64,000 nt of DNA from Flavobacteriaceae bacterium (GCA_021647885.1 JAKITV010000002.1:62001-126000), one strand, 5' to 3'. Positions 25,373 through 36,158 are shown, counted from the stretch's first letter. Made by a program: numbers and translations. The notes: generated from the letters alone by a model not told the origin.

Positions 25373-25398
25373 AAATCCCAAGATAAAACTTAGGATTT
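25373..25398 (-). terminator. Terminator of the M28 peptidase gene
   Basis: On the minus strand AAATCCTAAG pairs with CTTGGGATTT (one G-U pair) and is followed by TTTTGTTTC. It lies between the peptidase stop codon and the MutS-like gene start. Confidence 0.65.
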
Positions 25399-25424
25399 CT
25401 GTTTTTGATGACACTTTTTTTTAT

Positions 25425-26348
25425 CTACAATAAATCTATTTTTTTAAACACCGAAAAAATAAGGTTTACCGCTTCTTTATAAAATTCAGGATGAATATTT
25501 TCGTAATCGTCTGTAGGCTTATGGTAATCTTTATGGTCTTCTACACTAAAGAACAGAAAAGGAATTTCTTTTCTATAAAAAGAAGCATGATCGGAAGAGT
25601 AGGTCCAATCGTGTTTTTTATCTGTTCCGTCATGTCCAATAAGAAGTTTTATGTTTTCCAGCTGATTAAAACTTGTAATCAATTCTTTAAAAGATGGATT
25701 ATAACGTGTACCTATAACAAATAATTCATTTTTATCACTCCGACTGATCATATCCATGTTAATATTGACAACTATATTATTTAATGGAATAATTGAATTG
25801 TCAACAAAATATTTAGACCCTTTTAGTCCAAATTCTTCGCCATCAAAAGCAGCTAAAACAACTGAATGTTTAGGCGGATATTTTTTAAAATATTCGGCAA
25901 AACTAAATAATGCACTTATACCTGAAGCATTATCATCTGCTCCATTATATATTTTACCATTCTTAATACCTTCATGATCATAATGCGCACTAATAACAAT
26001 ATACTTGTCTGGAAAAGCACTTCCCTTAATGAATCCCAATACATTAACACCATTGTACGTTTTATTTCTACTTGAGAAAGAAAACGCCTGCTCATAAGTT
26101 TCTCCAAGTGGTAATATATCTAATTTACTAAACTCATTAATAATATATTGCTTAGTCTTTGTTGCACCTTGTGTTCCTGTTTGTCTTCCTTCAAATTCAT
26201 CTGAAGATAATATTTTTACATGTTGCAGTAACAGCTCACCATCAAATAAAGTTGGATTCTTTATTTCCTTTTCAGATGTTGTTTGCCCATTACATGGAAC
26301 ACATAAAAAGAATATTAAAATGTTTAGGATGATTATTTTATTGTTCAT
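25425..26348 (-). CDS. Secreted M28-family metallopeptidase
   Basis: The 307-residue protein has a signal peptide (possibly a lipoprotein, LCVPCNG) and an M28 di-zinc aminopeptidase domain. Zinc and catalytic motifs are visible: SAHYDHEG, GADDNASG, AFDGEEFGLKG, NINMDMISRS and SSDHASFYR near the end. Such enzymes remove N-terminal residues from peptides outside the cytoplasm and serve peptide nutrition. It is flanked by two hairpin terminators and has its own -7 box, so it is transcribed alone. Confidence 0.9.
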   Translation of the reverse strand: MNNKIIILNILIFFLCVPCNGQTTSEKEIKNPTLFDGELLLQHVKILSSDEFEGRQTGTQGATKTKQYIINEFSKLDILPLGETYEQAFSFSSRNKTYNGVNVLGFIKGSAFPDKYIVISAHYDHEGIKNGKIYNGADDNASGISALFSFAEYFKKYPPKHSVVLAAFDGEEFGLKGSKYFVDNSIIPLNNIVVNINMDMISRSDKNELFVIGTRYNPSFKELITSFNQLENIKLLIGHDGTDKKHDWTYSSDHASFYRKEIPFLFFSVEDHKDYHKPTDDYENIHPEFYKEAVNLIFSVFKKIDLL

Positions 26349-26365
26349 TTTTTTTTATTGGGCGT

Positions 26366-26373
26366 CAAATCTA
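26366..26373 (-). promoter_or_regulatory. -7 box of the M28 peptidase gene
   Basis: TAGATTTG on the minus strand matches TAnnTTTG. It lies 17 bases before the start codon and just beyond the sdhB terminator, giving a short leader of about 12 bases. A -33 element is not obvious. Confidence 0.45.
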
Positions 26374-26379
26374 ATAAAA

Positions 26380-26409
26380 AATCCTAAAACTAAAATTAGT
26401 TTTAGGATT
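26380..26409 (-). terminator. Terminator of the sdhCAB operon
   Basis: AATCCTAAAACTAA and its perfect complement face each other around two bases, followed on the minus strand by TTTTTATTAG. It closes the succinate dehydrogenase operon. Confidence 0.8.
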
Positions 26410-26436
26410 CATTTAAGAATTTTAAATCTTATTATT

Positions 26437-27180
26437 TTATTTTAAACTCGCTTTCATCAATTCTCTATTCATTCGGGCTATATTATCTAAAGAAATGCCT
26501 TTAGGGCATTCTATCTCACAAGCGCCAGTATTAGTACAGTTACCAAAGCCTTCTAAATCCATTTGAACCACCATATTTTGTACACGATCTACAGCTTCAA
26601 TTTGTCCTTGTGGTAATAATGCATATTGCGATACTTTTGCTCCTACAAATAACATGGCTGAAGAGTTCTTACAAGTAGCTACACAAGCACCACAACCTAT
26701 ACAAGCGGCTGCATCCATAGCTTCATCTGCTGCATGTTTAGAAATTAGTATGTTATTAGCGTCTTGTGTATTACCAGATGTATTTACCGAAATATAACCT
26801 CCTGCTTGTTGGATACGTTCAAAAGACATTCTATCAACAACTAAATCTTTAATAACAGGAAATGCTTTTGCCCTAAATGGCTCAATAGTAATGGTGTCTC
26901 CATCTTTAAACATTCGCATATGTAACTGGCAAGTTGTAATCCCTCTATCTGGACCATGTGCCTGACCATTAATATACAAAGAACACATACCACAAATACC
27001 TTCACGACAGTCGTGATCGAAAGCAACAGGCTCGTCACCAGAGTTTACTAATTGTTCATTTAAAACATCCATCATTTCTAAAAAAGACATATGTTCTGAA
27101 ATATCGTTTACTTTATAATCGACCATTCGACCTTTGTCTTGTGGCCCTTTTTGCTTCCAGATTTTTAATGTTAAATTCAT
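26437..27180 (-). CDS. sdhB: Succinate dehydrogenase/fumarate reductase iron-sulfur subunit
   Basis: The 247-residue subunit carries electrons from the flavoprotein to the quinone site through three Fe-S clusters. Ligands are seen as CREGICGMC...C for the 2Fe-2S cluster, and [11 protein letters not shown] with [15 protein letters not shown] for the 4Fe-4S and 3Fe-4S clusters. It is the last gene of sdhCAB, 8 bases after sdhA, and sits at the inner membrane. The clusters it needs would come from the SUF system encoded further along the window. Confidence 0.97.
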   Translation of the reverse strand: MNLTLKIWKQKGPQDKGRMVDYKVNDISEHMSFLEMMDVLNEQLVNSGDEPVAFDHDCREGICGMCSLYINGQAHGPDRGITTCQLHMRMFKDGDTITIEPFRAKAFPVIKDLVVDRMSFERIQQAGGYISVNTSGNTQDANNILISKHAADEAMDAAACIGCGACVATCKNSSAMLFVGAKVSQYALLPQGQIEAVDRVQNMVVQMDLEGFGNCTNTGACEIECPKGISLDNIARMNRELMKASLK

Positions 27181-27188
27181 AATGCTTT

Positions 27189-29201
27189 TTATTTGTATGA
27201 ACGCTGCTTTAATTCAATATCTTTAAACTCTAATTCTTCTTTATGTAAAACTGCATCTGCAGGTTCGCCTTTATATTCCCAAGCTGAAACATATGCATAA
27301 TCTTTATCATTACGCTTAGCTTCTCCTTTTTGTTCGCCTTCTAACTCTACAGATTCTTCTCTAAAATGTCCTCCACAAGATTCGTTTCTATCTAAAGCAT
27401 CTTTAGCAAATAATTCTCCTAATTCTAAAAAGTCTGCAACACGTCCCACTTTTTCTAGTTCAAGGTTCATTTCGTTAGCATCTCCAGGCACTTTTACCTC
27501 TTTCCAAAATTCTTCACGAATAGCTTTAATTTCAGCCATTGCTTCTTTTAATCCTTCCGCATTTCTTGCCATTCCTACTTTGTCCCACATTATTTTCCCT
27601 AATTTCTTATGAAAATAATCTACAGACTTGCTTCCATTATTATTCATAAAGAAAGTAATTCTGCCTTTCACTTCTTTTTCAGCTTCTTCAAACTCTGGAG
27701 AATCTGTCGAGATTTTTCCTGTACGAATATCATCCGATAAATAATCTCCAATAGTATAAGGCAACACAAAATAGCCATCTGCTAAACCTTGCATTAATGC
27801 CGAAGCTCCCAAACGATTTGCACCATGATCGGAGAAATTGGCTTCACCAATACAATACAATCCTTCAACAGTAGTCATTAAATTGTAATCTACCCAAACG
27901 CCTCCCATTGTGTAGTGTGTTGCTGGATAAATCATCATTGGAGTTTCGTACGGATTTTCAGCAATTATTTTCTCATACATTTGGAATAAGTTCCCGTATT
28001 TTTCTTCAATAATGGCCTGTCCTAATTCAATAATTTTTTCTTTAGATGGGTTTGAAATACCATGAATTTTTGCTTGTTCTTTTCCGTAGCGTTCAAAAGC
28101 AAAAGCAAAATCCAAATACACAGCTTCTCCAGTTGCATTTACTCCATAACCTGCATCGCAACGTTCTTTTGCAGCTCTTGAAGCCACATCACGAGGTACA
28201 AGGTTTCCAAAAGCTGGATAACGACGCTCTAAAAAATAATCTCTGTTTTCTTCTGTTATCTCTGTTGGTTTAAGTTTCCCTTGCTGAATTGCTTTGGCAT
28301 CATCCAAATGTTTTGGTACCCAAATACGTCCATCGTTACGCAATGATTCAGACATCAATGTTAATTTAGACTGATAATCTCCAGAACGCGGAATACATGT
28401 AGGGTGAATTTGAGTGAAGCAAGGGTTAGCAAAATACGCTCCTTTTTTATGAATCTTCCATGCTGCCGTAACATTAGATCCCATTGCGTTTGTAGATAAG
28501 AAATACACATTTCCGTAGCCTCCTGTAGCAATTACTACTGCATGAGCCGAATGCCTTTCTATTTCTCCAGTAATTAAATTACGTGTAATAATACCTCTGG
28601 CTTTACCATCTACTAAAACAACATCAAGCATTTCGTGACGGTTAAACATTTCAATTTTACCACGTGCAATTTGTCTGTTCATTGCAGAGTATGCACCCAA
28701 TAATAATTGTTGCCCTGTTTGTCCTTTGGCATAAAACGTTCTTGATACTAAAACTCCTCCAAACGAACGATTATCTAAAAGCCCTCCATAATCACGCGCA
28801 AAAGGAACGCCTTGTGCAACACATTGATCGATTATATTTCCTGATACTTCTGCCAAACGATATACATTTGCTTCACGAGAACGATAATCGCCTCCTTTTA
28901 CTGTATCGTAAAACAAACGATAGTTAGAGTCGCCATCTCCCATATAATTCTTTGAAGCATTAATTCCACCTTGAGCAGCAATAGAATGTGCACGTCTTGG
29001 CGAATCTTGATAGGCAAAAGCCTTTACATTATAGCCTAATTCGGCTAAAGTTGCTGCAGCAGAACCTCCTGCTAAACCTGTGCCTACTACTATAATATCG
29101 ATATTACGTTTGTTTGCAGGATTTACTAAATCAATTTTATCTTTATAAGTTGTCCATTTATCTTTAATTGGACCTTTTGGTACTTTTGAATCTAAAGCCA
29201 T
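27189..29201 (-). CDS. sdhA: Succinate dehydrogenase/fumarate reductase flavoprotein subunit
   Basis: The 670-residue subunit oxidises succinate to fumarate (or the reverse) using covalent FAD. The dinucleotide fold [16 protein letters not shown] is at about 37-52, the His-FAD region is [15 protein letters not shown], and the active-site HPTCIPRSG and late SCGGHFREE segments are present. Its length, with an unusually late Rossmann motif and long C-terminus, is typical of the Bacteroidetes di-haem type B enzymes. Operon order is sdhC, sdhA, sdhB with 11- and 8-base gaps. Confidence 0.97.
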   Translation of the reverse strand: MALDSKVPKGPIKDKWTTYKDKIDLVNPANKRNIDIIVVGTGLAGGSAAATLAELGYNVKAFAYQDSPRRAHSIAAQGGINASKNYMGDGDSNYRLFYDTVKGGDYRSREANVYRLAEVSGNIIDQCVAQGVPFARDYGGLLDNRSFGGVLVSRTFYAKGQTGQQLLLGAYSAMNRQIARGKIEMFNRHEMLDVVLVDGKARGIITRNLITGEIERHSAHAVVIATGGYGNVYFLSTNAMGSNVTAAWKIHKKGAYFANPCFTQIHPTCIPRSGDYQSKLTLMSESLRNDGRIWVPKHLDDAKAIQQGKLKPTEITEENRDYFLERRYPAFGNLVPRDVASRAAKERCDAGYGVNATGEAVYLDFAFAFERYGKEQAKIHGISNPSKEKIIELGQAIIEEKYGNLFQMYEKIIAENPYETPMMIYPATHYTMGGVWVDYNLMTTVEGLYCIGEANFSDHGANRLGASALMQGLADGYFVLPYTIGDYLSDDIRTGKISTDSPEFEEAEKEVKGRITFFMNNNGSKSVDYFHKKLGKIMWDKVGMARNAEGLKEAMAEIKAIREEFWKEVKVPGDANEMNLELEKVGRVADFLELGELFAKDALDRNESCGGHFREESVELEGEQKGEAKRNDKDYAYVSAWEYKGEPADAVLHKEELEFKDIELKQRSYK

Positions 29202-29212
29202 ATATAATAAGA

Positions 29213-29890
29213 TTAATGGTTAAAGTGATGATATAATGCAATAAAAATAAATCCTAAAGGGATAATAATAGAATAGGCTTTCCCTAAATTTTGTAGTACT
29301 TTTTTTCGTCCTGCAGTTACTCCCATCGATTGAAATGCCGAAGTAAATCCGTGTAATAAGTGCAGTGCTAAAAACACAAAAGCAAGAACATAAGCTCCAA
29401 CTCTTAAAGGGCTTTCAAACTTGTGCGTTAATTCTTCGTAATATCTCAACCCTTCAACACCATCTATTGTTCCAGACATATCTCCTAGAATATATTTTGT
29501 ATTAATTTCTGGAATCCAAAAATCGATAAAATGCAATACGATAAATGCTAAAATAGCAGCGCCACTATATATCATGTTTCTACTCATCCATGTAGAATTT
29601 GCACCTCCATTATTTTTAGCATAGCTTACACCAACTGCTCTCCTGTTTTGTAACTCTAGTACAAATCCCATAATAAAATGAAAAACCACGCCAAAAATTA
29701 ATACAGGTTGCATCCCAAACTGTATTAAAGGATTTGTCCCCATAAAATGAGAAACTGTGTTAAATGTCTCTTCACTAAAAACAGATATTAAATTTATAAT
29801 AATATGTATTAATAAGAAAAACATGAGGAAGAATGCAGAAAGCGCCATGGCTACTTTTCTTCCAATCGAAGATTTAAAAAATCCGCTCAT
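29213..29890 (-). CDS. sdhC: Succinate dehydrogenase cytochrome b subunit
   Basis: The 225-residue membrane anchor has five hydrophobic segments, with histidines in several of them ([47 protein letters not shown]) that can ligate two haem b groups. It fits the single-subunit type B anchor of Bacteroidetes, which binds quinone and holds sdhA and sdhB on the membrane. It is the first gene of the operon, and a TACATTTG promoter box lies 26 bases before the start codon. Confidence 0.95.
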   Translation of the reverse strand: MSGFFKSSIGRKVAMALSAFFLMFFLLIHIIINLISVFSEETFNTVSHFMGTNPLIQFGMQPVLIFGVVFHFIMGFVLELQNRRAVGVSYAKNNGGANSTWMSRNMIYSGAAILAFIVLHFIDFWIPEINTKYILGDMSGTIDGVEGLRYYEELTHKFESPLRVGAYVLAFVFLALHLLHGFTSAFQSMGVTAGRKKVLQNLGKAYSIIIPLGFIFIALYHHFNH

Positions 29891-29916
29891 TATTTAAAAG
29901 TTAATTTTATAGACAA

Positions 29917-29924
29917 CAAATGTA
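29917..29924 (-). promoter_or_regulatory. sdhCAB operon -7 box
   Basis: TACATTTG on the minus strand matches TAnnTTTG exactly. Predicted transcription start is near 29912, about 20 bases before sdhC. No TTG was seen at the -33 position. Confidence 0.5.
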
Positions 29925-30009
29925 AGACTTCTTGTGCTGTGTGAAAAATGATTTTAGTCATTAATTATTTATTTAAAATGAATTTAAAAGAGATAGATAA
30001 TTCTTTGTT

Positions 30010-32853
30010 TTATTTCACTTCAAAAGTTGTTTTTTCAGAACCTATTTGAATGGTATATTCCCCTTTTGGCAAATAATGTTTTCCGTTTTTGGCCTTATTG
30101 ATTTCTATATTCGTTTTTTCTTTAAGTAATTCTTTTTTACCTGATTCGGTAAGTGTTAAATCATAGTTTACGTAATTAAACCCTTTGTCTGCTTCAACGG
30201 TTATTGAATTTAATTCTACATTGCTTTCTGACAATATTTTAATTATGTGTGTTCCTGAAGCATTCACATAAAATTTAAATGTGATTGATGGCTCAAAAGC
30301 ATCACTCCATTTACTCCAAGAATTTCCCCATCGTTGCGAAAAACGTACACTTTCAGTTTCAAAAAGTGTTATCGCTTTAGTTTTCATAGAAGGATTCATT
30401 TTTTGCAATGCTGACACATTAGCTTTATAAATACTTCTTCCGTGAGTTCCTAAAAGCAAATCTTTTGCTTCAGCTTGTACAGCAATATCGTGAACAGCTA
30501 CACTTGTTAATCCTTTACTAAACGCTTCCCAAGAAACGCCTTTGTTAAAAGAGACATAAGCACCATTATCTGTTCCGAGATATAAAACATTTTCGTTTTC
30601 AGAATCTTCTCTAATTACATTTACTGGTGACATTGGAATATTTGAGCTAATGCTCTTCCACGTTTGTCCATAATCTTCACTCACATACACATAGACTTTA
30701 AAATCGTCCCAACGATATCCATTTAAAGTTACATAAACACGTTCCTTTTTGTGTTGCGAAGCTACAGCTCGCGATACCCAAAGATCTTTTGGAAAAGAAG
30801 CAGAAATATTATCCCAACTTCCTCCTCCATTTTTTGTTATATGTAATAACCCATCATCACTTCCTGCATAAATCAATCCAAATTGAAATGGAGATTCACT
30901 AATTGCTGTTAGAGTCCCATAAGCCACATTTCCTTTCTTTCCTCCTTGTGTCAGATCGTCACTTATAGCTTCCCAATCATCACCTTGATTCATAGAACGC
31001 ATGAGTTTATTCCCTCCTAAATACAAAATGTCTTGGTTATGAGGCGATAATAAAATTGGTGTTTGCCAATTAAATCGATACGGATTATCTCCTAACTCGT
31101 GTTTTATAGATAATCGTGTAGTTTTGTTTGTTTCTCTATTAATTCTAAAATAATTCCCAAATTGAAATCCTGTATAAACAATATTCGCGTTTCGGGAATC
31201 TACTTGTACTTGCATACCATCGCCTCCCATAATACCTTTCCATGGATATTGACCTGATTGATGCCACGACTTATTTTCTCTTGCATTATTTGCCCCAACC
31301 CAAACACCATTATCTTGCAAACCTCCATACACATTATATGGCTTTTCATTATCGACTGCGATTGCATAAAACTGTCCTACAGATGGCGAATTGTTCTTAA
31401 TCCAGTTCTCCCCATCGTCGTATGTTATATTTATTCCTCCATCGTTACCATCAATTAAATGATTGGGATTGTTTGGGTTTATCCAAAGAGCTTGGTGATC
31501 TGCATGTACATTTTCTCTGCTAATTGATGTAAAACTCTTTCCGCTGTTTTTAGATTTTAAAAGTGGTACACCCAAAATATAAATATTATTTTCATTTTGA
31601 GGATCTACACGTATTTCCCCAAAATAATAGCCATAACTATAGTACAAATCGTCTAAATAACCATCATTTGTTTTATTCCAGGTTATTCCACCATCTGTAC
31701 TTTTATATACTTCAGCTCCGATAACAGGAGTATCAAACAACATGGAATTTGCATCTTCTAAATACTTAGCGAGATCGATAGGTTTTACGCTTCCGCTTCG
31801 TACTAGTTGCTTTACATTTGCTGCACGATATTTTTCTTGAAAACCATTTGTTTTTAAAAAAGTGTTTAGTTTTTTATCTTCTAAACTCAAAAATGCTTCA
31901 GCAGTCATTGACTTAAAATCTTCTTTTGTTAAGTCGTTTGTCTTTTGCTTTTCTTCTTCTGAAGATCTTCTAAATTGGCTATCGTGTATTGCATAAATTA
32001 TATTATCATCATAAACTGCCAATCCAATTCTACCAACACCTTGCCCTATTGGAAAACCACTCTTTTCGGTTGAAACTTTTGTCCATGTTTCTCCAGCATC
32101 TGTACTTTTATATATTGCTGAATTGTTTCCGCTTCCATTAAAATTCCATGCTTTTCTATTTTTTGTCCATGAAGATGCAAACATGATGTTGAAGTTATTT
32201 GGTACATGTTGCACATCAATAATGCCGCTCATATTGTCAACAAATAATTTTTGGAACCAAGTTTTTCCTCCATCAACAGTTTTGTATATGCCACGTTGGT
32301 TATTAGGAGAATATAAATGTCCTGTAACTCCAATTACTACTTCATTTGGATTGTTTGAGTTGATAAGAATTCGCCCTATATGATGCGAATCCGGAAGTCC
32401 AACGTTCTCCCATGTTTTACCATTATCGTTAGATTTTAAAATTCCAATTCCTGCGTAAGATGAACGTGAAGCATTATTTTCGCCAGTACCAACCCAAATG
32501 GTTTTCGTTTCCCAATGCACAGCAATATCTCCAACATTTTGTGTGTTTGACGAATCGAGAATTGGAGTAAATGTTGTTCCGTTATTTACTGTATGCCATA
32601 CACCTCCTGAAGCATACGCTACATAAAACTCGGTTGGATCATTTGGATTTACAGCCAAATCGGTTACTCGGCCACTCATAATTGTTGGCCCTATATTTTT
32701 AAAAGGGACATTTTTAACAATTGAGTTTTGTTGCATTTGTTCTTTTTGCAGTAATGCTTTTTGAACCAATTTTGCTGTAGAAGATGGTTGTTGAGCATTA
32801 ATTTGAAACGTAAAAAGAAGGCTTAATGATAGAAGAAATTTAATGGTTTTCAT
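30010..32853 (-). CDS. Secreted BNR-repeat (VPS10/sortilin-like) beta-propeller protein
   Basis: The 947-residue protein has a signal peptide (FQINAQQ) and many Asp-box/BNR repeats of the form SxDxGxTW, for example SNDNGKTWENV, STDAGETWTKV, STDGGITWNKT and SEDYGQTWKSI. They form a large beta-propeller such as those of sortilin-like proteins and xyloglucanase-type glycosidases. No glycosidase catalytic motif stands out, so the glycosyl hydrolase label often given to this family is unsupported here. A short beta-rich domain closes the chain, without a recognisable T9SS sorting signal. Probably periplasmic or surface-exposed. Confidence 0.85.
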   Translation of the reverse strand: MKTIKFLLSLSLLFTFQINAQQPSSTAKLVQKALLQKEQMQQNSIVKNVPFKNIGPTIMSGRVTDLAVNPNDPTEFYVAYASGGVWHTVNNGTTFTPILDSSNTQNVGDIAVHWETKTIWVGTGENNASRSSYAGIGILKSNDNGKTWENVGLPDSHHIGRILINSNNPNEVVIGVTGHLYSPNNQRGIYKTVDGGKTWFQKLFVDNMSGIIDVQHVPNNFNIMFASSWTKNRKAWNFNGSGNNSAIYKSTDAGETWTKVSTEKSGFPIGQGVGRIGLAVYDDNIIYAIHDSQFRRSSEEEKQKTNDLTKEDFKSMTAEAFLSLEDKKLNTFLKTNGFQEKYRAANVKQLVRSGSVKPIDLAKYLEDANSMLFDTPVIGAEVYKSTDGGITWNKTNDGYLDDLYYSYGYYFGEIRVDPQNENNIYILGVPLLKSKNSGKSFTSISRENVHADHQALWINPNNPNHLIDGNDGGINITYDDGENWIKNNSPSVGQFYAIAVDNEKPYNVYGGLQDNGVWVGANNARENKSWHQSGQYPWKGIMGGDGMQVQVDSRNANIVYTGFQFGNYFRINRETNKTTRLSIKHELGDNPYRFNWQTPILLSPHNQDILYLGGNKLMRSMNQGDDWEAISDDLTQGGKKGNVAYGTLTAISESPFQFGLIYAGSDDGLLHITKNGGGSWDNISASFPKDLWVSRAVASQHKKERVYVTLNGYRWDDFKVYVYVSEDYGQTWKSISSNIPMSPVNVIREDSENENVLYLGTDNGAYVSFNKGVSWEAFSKGLTSVAVHDIAVQAEAKDLLLGTHGRSIYKANVSALQKMNPSMKTKAITLFETESVRFSQRWGNSWSKWSDAFEPSITFKFYVNASGTHIIKILSESNVELNSITVEADKGFNYVNYDLTLTESGKKELLKEKTNIEINKAKNGKHYLPKGEYTIQIGSEKTTFEVK

Positions 32854-32974
32854 GTGTTGGTTAGTTTAAGGTTTTGAAATTACTTAAACTTGATGAAAGC
32901 ATCAAAATTCATTGGAGAAAAAAAGTGATTTTAACATATTATTTACTTTTCTAAAAAGTAACTGATAAAGTAAA

Positions 32975-33017
32975 AGTCGTAATTAAAAGAACTTATAACT
33001 ATCCTTTAATTACGACT
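32975..33017 (-). terminator. Terminator of the matrixin gene
   Basis: AGTCGTAATTAAA (32975-32987) is complementary to TTTAATTACGACT (33005-33017) across a 17-base loop. It lies just past the stop codon of the metalloprotease gene. The U-run is weak. Confidence 0.6.
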
Positions 33018-33029
33018 CTTGAAAATTAA

Positions 33030-34784
33030 TTATTCTAATATGATTTTTTTAGTTACTACTGCATTTTCAGAATAGATACTCACAAAATACATGCCTTTTG
33101 AGATACTCTCTAGATTAATAGTTTTAATATTTAACCCATCCGAAATATCATGTGTAGATATTAGCCTTCCACTTATATCATATACAATAGCTTTTTCAAG
33201 ATTAATAAATGAGGTTTTCTTTATGAAAAACTCTCCATTATTAGGATTGGGATAAACATTAATAAAAGAATTTAATTCTTCTTCGCTAGTACTTAAAGAG
33301 CAAGAAGAGTCTGTCATTAATGGATAAGTGCAATTTTGTATTGTTGTACTTCTATTTTGAACAAAACCTCCACCGTTTATATCATTAGTACTTAAGGCTC
33401 TACTATTCTGTGAAGGACCAATACTATAATGCATAATTGCACCAGAATCTATTATATGACCTAATTGATGTGCATGTCCAAGTTCATGTACCGCAACACT
33501 CTCAAAATCAAATTGTCCAGCTATTGCATTTGCTGGTCCAAATTGCCAATTTGTATCATTATCGAATACCAAATCTAGTTCAGAAACTACCCATTCTGTT
33601 CCACAAGTTGTTGCAAAATATGTAAAGGAAACACCTAAAACACCAACAGGAAGTTGTGAAGAAACACTATCGAATGTAATTATATTAGTCCCATCAGAAG
33701 AATTAGCATTAATCCCTATGGGAGTTCCTATTTCCCAATTAACTCCCGTTTCACAGACCCAAGTCTCAAAAGCTCGAATAAAAGATTCGTTTGCTGGTGT
33801 ATTAGTATCAAACCCTGTAAACATTTGCCAAGTATATCCTCCACTACCATTTTCATTATAATGTTGACTAATAAAAGCGTTACCTCCTGTTTCAATATTT
33901 AAAATAGAATATGAAACCGTTAAAATTTGAGATGAAAAACCGAAAGTTCCATCAGAATTATGGGTTACTCTAATATTACCCGAACCTGCGCTTTGAGGCA
34001 CTTTAACTTCTATTTGTGTGTCATTCCAACTAACAATTTGTGAATCTAGTGCGTCAATAAACGATACACCTCCATCATCTGCATCTCTAAAACTTACTGT
34101 TCCTTGTACTGTGCCAAATCCAAAACCACTAATAGTTAGTACAGATTCTGTACCTGCAGTTATGGCAGTAGGTAAAACATTTGTAATAATGACTACCTGT
34201 GGTTCTAGAATTGAATTATTGCTTATTGAAACATCTTTTTTTTTAAATTCAAACAAATTAGTTTTAGTTATTGACTTTAGTTCTTGGTAAAAAACATTTT
34301 CAATCCCATTATAAGATTTAAACACATTATGTGCACTATTAGTAATGATATCATATTTATAGAACCCTTGTATTCCGCTATATGCTTTAAATTTTTGTAA
34401 ATTACTTTTCTCATTTAGCAATTGAGTGTTCGAATTAATAAGTGTAAAAACTCCTTTATCTTTTAAGGAAAGTTGTAAGCTATGGGTAACTGTAAGTGCG
34501 TTATTATCTACAACACCACCAATAGTGATAATTTCAATTGTTTCTATTGGTGCTCCTTTAAAAACCTTAAACACTTCAACCGTGTTTTTTGTGTATATGT
34601 TTTTATATTGAGAATCCCAAAACGATTGTTTAGAGATTACTTTCCCTTCTACTACCAAACTAGAGGCTTCAATTTGTTTTTGTAGAGATATTTCCACAAG
34701 CCCAACTTGAGCAAATACATTCTCAAAACTTGTAAGGTTAAATAATAAGACAAAAACTAAATTTATAAGTGTAATTTTTTTCAT
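33030..34784 (-). CDS. T9SS-secreted matrixin-type metalloprotease with IPT/TIG domain
   Basis: The 584-residue protein has a signal peptide (ENVFAQ), a region of about 160 residues of unknown fold, an IPT/TIG Ig-like domain at about 195-285 (VLTISGFGFGTVQGTVSF), and a metzincin domain. The zinc motif HELGHAHQLGH lies at about 432-442, with a following AIMHY that resembles a Met-turn. The last 75 residues (NVYPNPNNGEFF ... MYFVSIYSENAVVTKKIIL) are a type A T9SS sorting domain. It should cross the outer membrane through the type IX system and be released or anchored on the surface. A likely extracellular protease; substrate unknown. Confidence 0.88.
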   Translation of the reverse strand: MKKITLINLVFVLLFNLTSFENVFAQVGLVEISLQKQIEASSLVVEGKVISKQSFWDSQYKNIYTKNTVEVFKVFKGAPIETIEIITIGGVVDNNALTVTHSLQLSLKDKGVFTLINSNTQLLNEKSNLQKFKAYSGIQGFYKYDIITNSAHNVFKSYNGIENVFYQELKSITKTNLFEFKKKDVSISNNSILEPQVVIITNVLPTAITAGTESVLTISGFGFGTVQGTVSFRDADDGGVSFIDALDSQIVSWNDTQIEVKVPQSAGSGNIRVTHNSDGTFGFSSQILTVSYSILNIETGGNAFISQHYNENGSGGYTWQMFTGFDTNTPANESFIRAFETWVCETGVNWEIGTPIGINANSSDGTNIITFDSVSSQLPVGVLGVSFTYFATTCGTEWVVSELDLVFDNDTNWQFGPANAIAGQFDFESVAVHELGHAHQLGHIIDSGAIMHYSIGPSQNSRALSTNDINGGGFVQNRSTTIQNCTYPLMTDSSCSLSTSEEELNSFINVYPNPNNGEFFIKKTSFINLEKAIVYDISGRLISTHDISDGLNIKTINLESISKGMYFVSIYSENAVVTKKIILE

Positions 34785-34801
34785 AATGTAAAGTGTTTTT
34801 T

Positions 34802-34809
34802 CAAAAATA
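34802..34809 (-). promoter_or_regulatory. -7 box of the matrixin gene
   Basis: TATTTTTG on the minus strand matches TAnnTTTG and lies 17 bases before the start codon. No -33 TTG is apparent. Confidence 0.45.
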
Positions 34810-34868
34810 GTAAAAAGTCTGCATTAGTTTGGTTTGTTTTTTTAATTTTATCTATTAAACTTTTCAAT

Positions 34869-36158
34869 ATGAAATACAATTCAATAGAAAAAACTCTTTT
34901 TATAAAAAACCGCAAAAATTTTACAGCTCTAATGAAACCTAACAGTTTAGCTGTTTTTAACTCTAATGATATTTATCCAATTAGCGCAGATAGTACAATG
35001 CCTTTCGAGCAGCATCGCGATATCTTTTATTTAAGTGGTGTCGATCAAGAAGAGAGTATTTTAGTGTTGTTCCCTGATTGCCCAAAAGAAAAACATCGTG
35101 AAATTTTATTCTTAAAAGAAACGAATGAGCATATCGCTGTTTGGGAAGGCGAAAAATTAACAAAGGAGAAAGCTTTTGAAACAAGTGGAATTAAAACGGT
35201 GTATTGGCTTCAAGATATGGAAAAGACAATGTTTGAAATCATGACACAGTGTGAAACTATTTACATTAATACTAACGAACATTATCGAGCTACAGTAGAA
35301 ACTGAAACACGTGAAGACCGTTTCACAAAATGGTTAAAAGACAAATATCCTGCTCATGCTGTAGCAAAAAGCAATCCTATTTTACAACGACTTCGTTCAG
35401 TAAAAGATCAAATAGAACTAGACTTAATTCAGAACGCTTGTAATATTACCGAAAAAGGATTTCGTCGTGTTTTAAATTTTGTAAAACCAAACGTTTGGGA
35501 ATACAATATTGAAGCAGAATTTATGCATGAGTTTTTAAATAATAAATCTAAAGGCTTTGCTTATACACCTATTATAGCTTCTGGGAACAATGCTAACGTA
35601 TTACACTATATTGAAAACAATCAACAATGTAAAGCGGGAGATTTAATACTTATGGATGTTGGTGCTGAATATGCCAATTACTCTAGTGACATGACGCGAA
35701 CCATTCCTGTTTCCGGACGCTTTACCGACAGACAAAAAACAGTTTATAATGCTGTTCTTCGCGTAAAAAATAAAGCCACTAAATTATTGATTTCTGGAAC
35801 AGATTGGGCAGATTATCATGTAGAAGTTGGTAAACTTATGACCTCGGAATTATTGGATTTAGGATTGCTTGATAAAGCTGATATACAAAACGAAAACGCA
35901 GATTGGCCAGCTTATAAAAAATATTTTATGCATGGCACTTCACATCATATGGGATTAGACACACACGACTATGGTATTTTAACCGAACCTATGCAAGCTA
36001 ATATGGTATTTACTGTGGAGCCTGGAATTTACATTCCTGATGAAGGTTTTGGAATTCGTTTGGAAGACGATGTAGTAATACAAACACAAGGTGAGCCTTT
36101 TAATTTAATGAAAAATATTCCTATTGAAGTTGAGGAAATTGAGGATTTGATGAGTTAG
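34869..36158 (+). CDS. pepP: Xaa-Pro aminopeptidase (M24B)
   Basis: The 429-residue enzyme removes N-terminal residues next to proline. An aminopeptidase P N-terminal domain (about 1-130) precedes a pita-bread metallopeptidase domain. The di-manganese ligands are visible: Asp in MDVGAEY, Asp in SSDMTRTIP, His in HGTSHHMGLD, Glu in VEPGIYIP and Glu in IRLEDDVV. No signal peptide, so cytoplasmic. It is monocistronic and divergent from the matrixin gene. Confidence 0.95.
   Translation: MKYNSIEKTLFIKNRKNFTALMKPNSLAVFNSNDIYPISADSTMPFEQHRDIFYLSGVDQEESILVLFPDCPKEKHREILFLKETNEHIAVWEGEKLTKEKAFETSGIKTVYWLQDMEKTMFEIMTQCETIYINTNEHYRATVETETREDRFTKWLKDKYPAHAVAKSNPILQRLRSVKDQIELDLIQNACNITEKGFRRVLNFVKPNVWEYNIEAEFMHEFLNNKSKGFAYTPIIASGNNANVLHYIENNQQCKAGDLILMDVGAEYANYSSDMTRTIPVSGRFTDRQKTVYNAVLRVKNKATKLLISGTDWADYHVEVGKLMTSELLDLGLLDKADIQNENADWPAYKKYFMHGTSHHMGLDTHDYGILTEPMQANMVFTVEPGIYIPDEGFGIRLEDDVVIQTQGEPFNLMKNIPIEVEEIEDLMS

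Noticed and set aside
26437-29890. A SusC/SusD-like or transport function for the three-gene unit
   Set aside because: Cofactor motifs identify the genes clearly as the succinate dehydrogenase/fumarate reductase operon.
30010-32853. Glycosyl hydrolase call for the BNR-repeat protein
   Set aside because: Only propeller Asp-box motifs are visible; I could not find catalytic residues of a glycosidase family.
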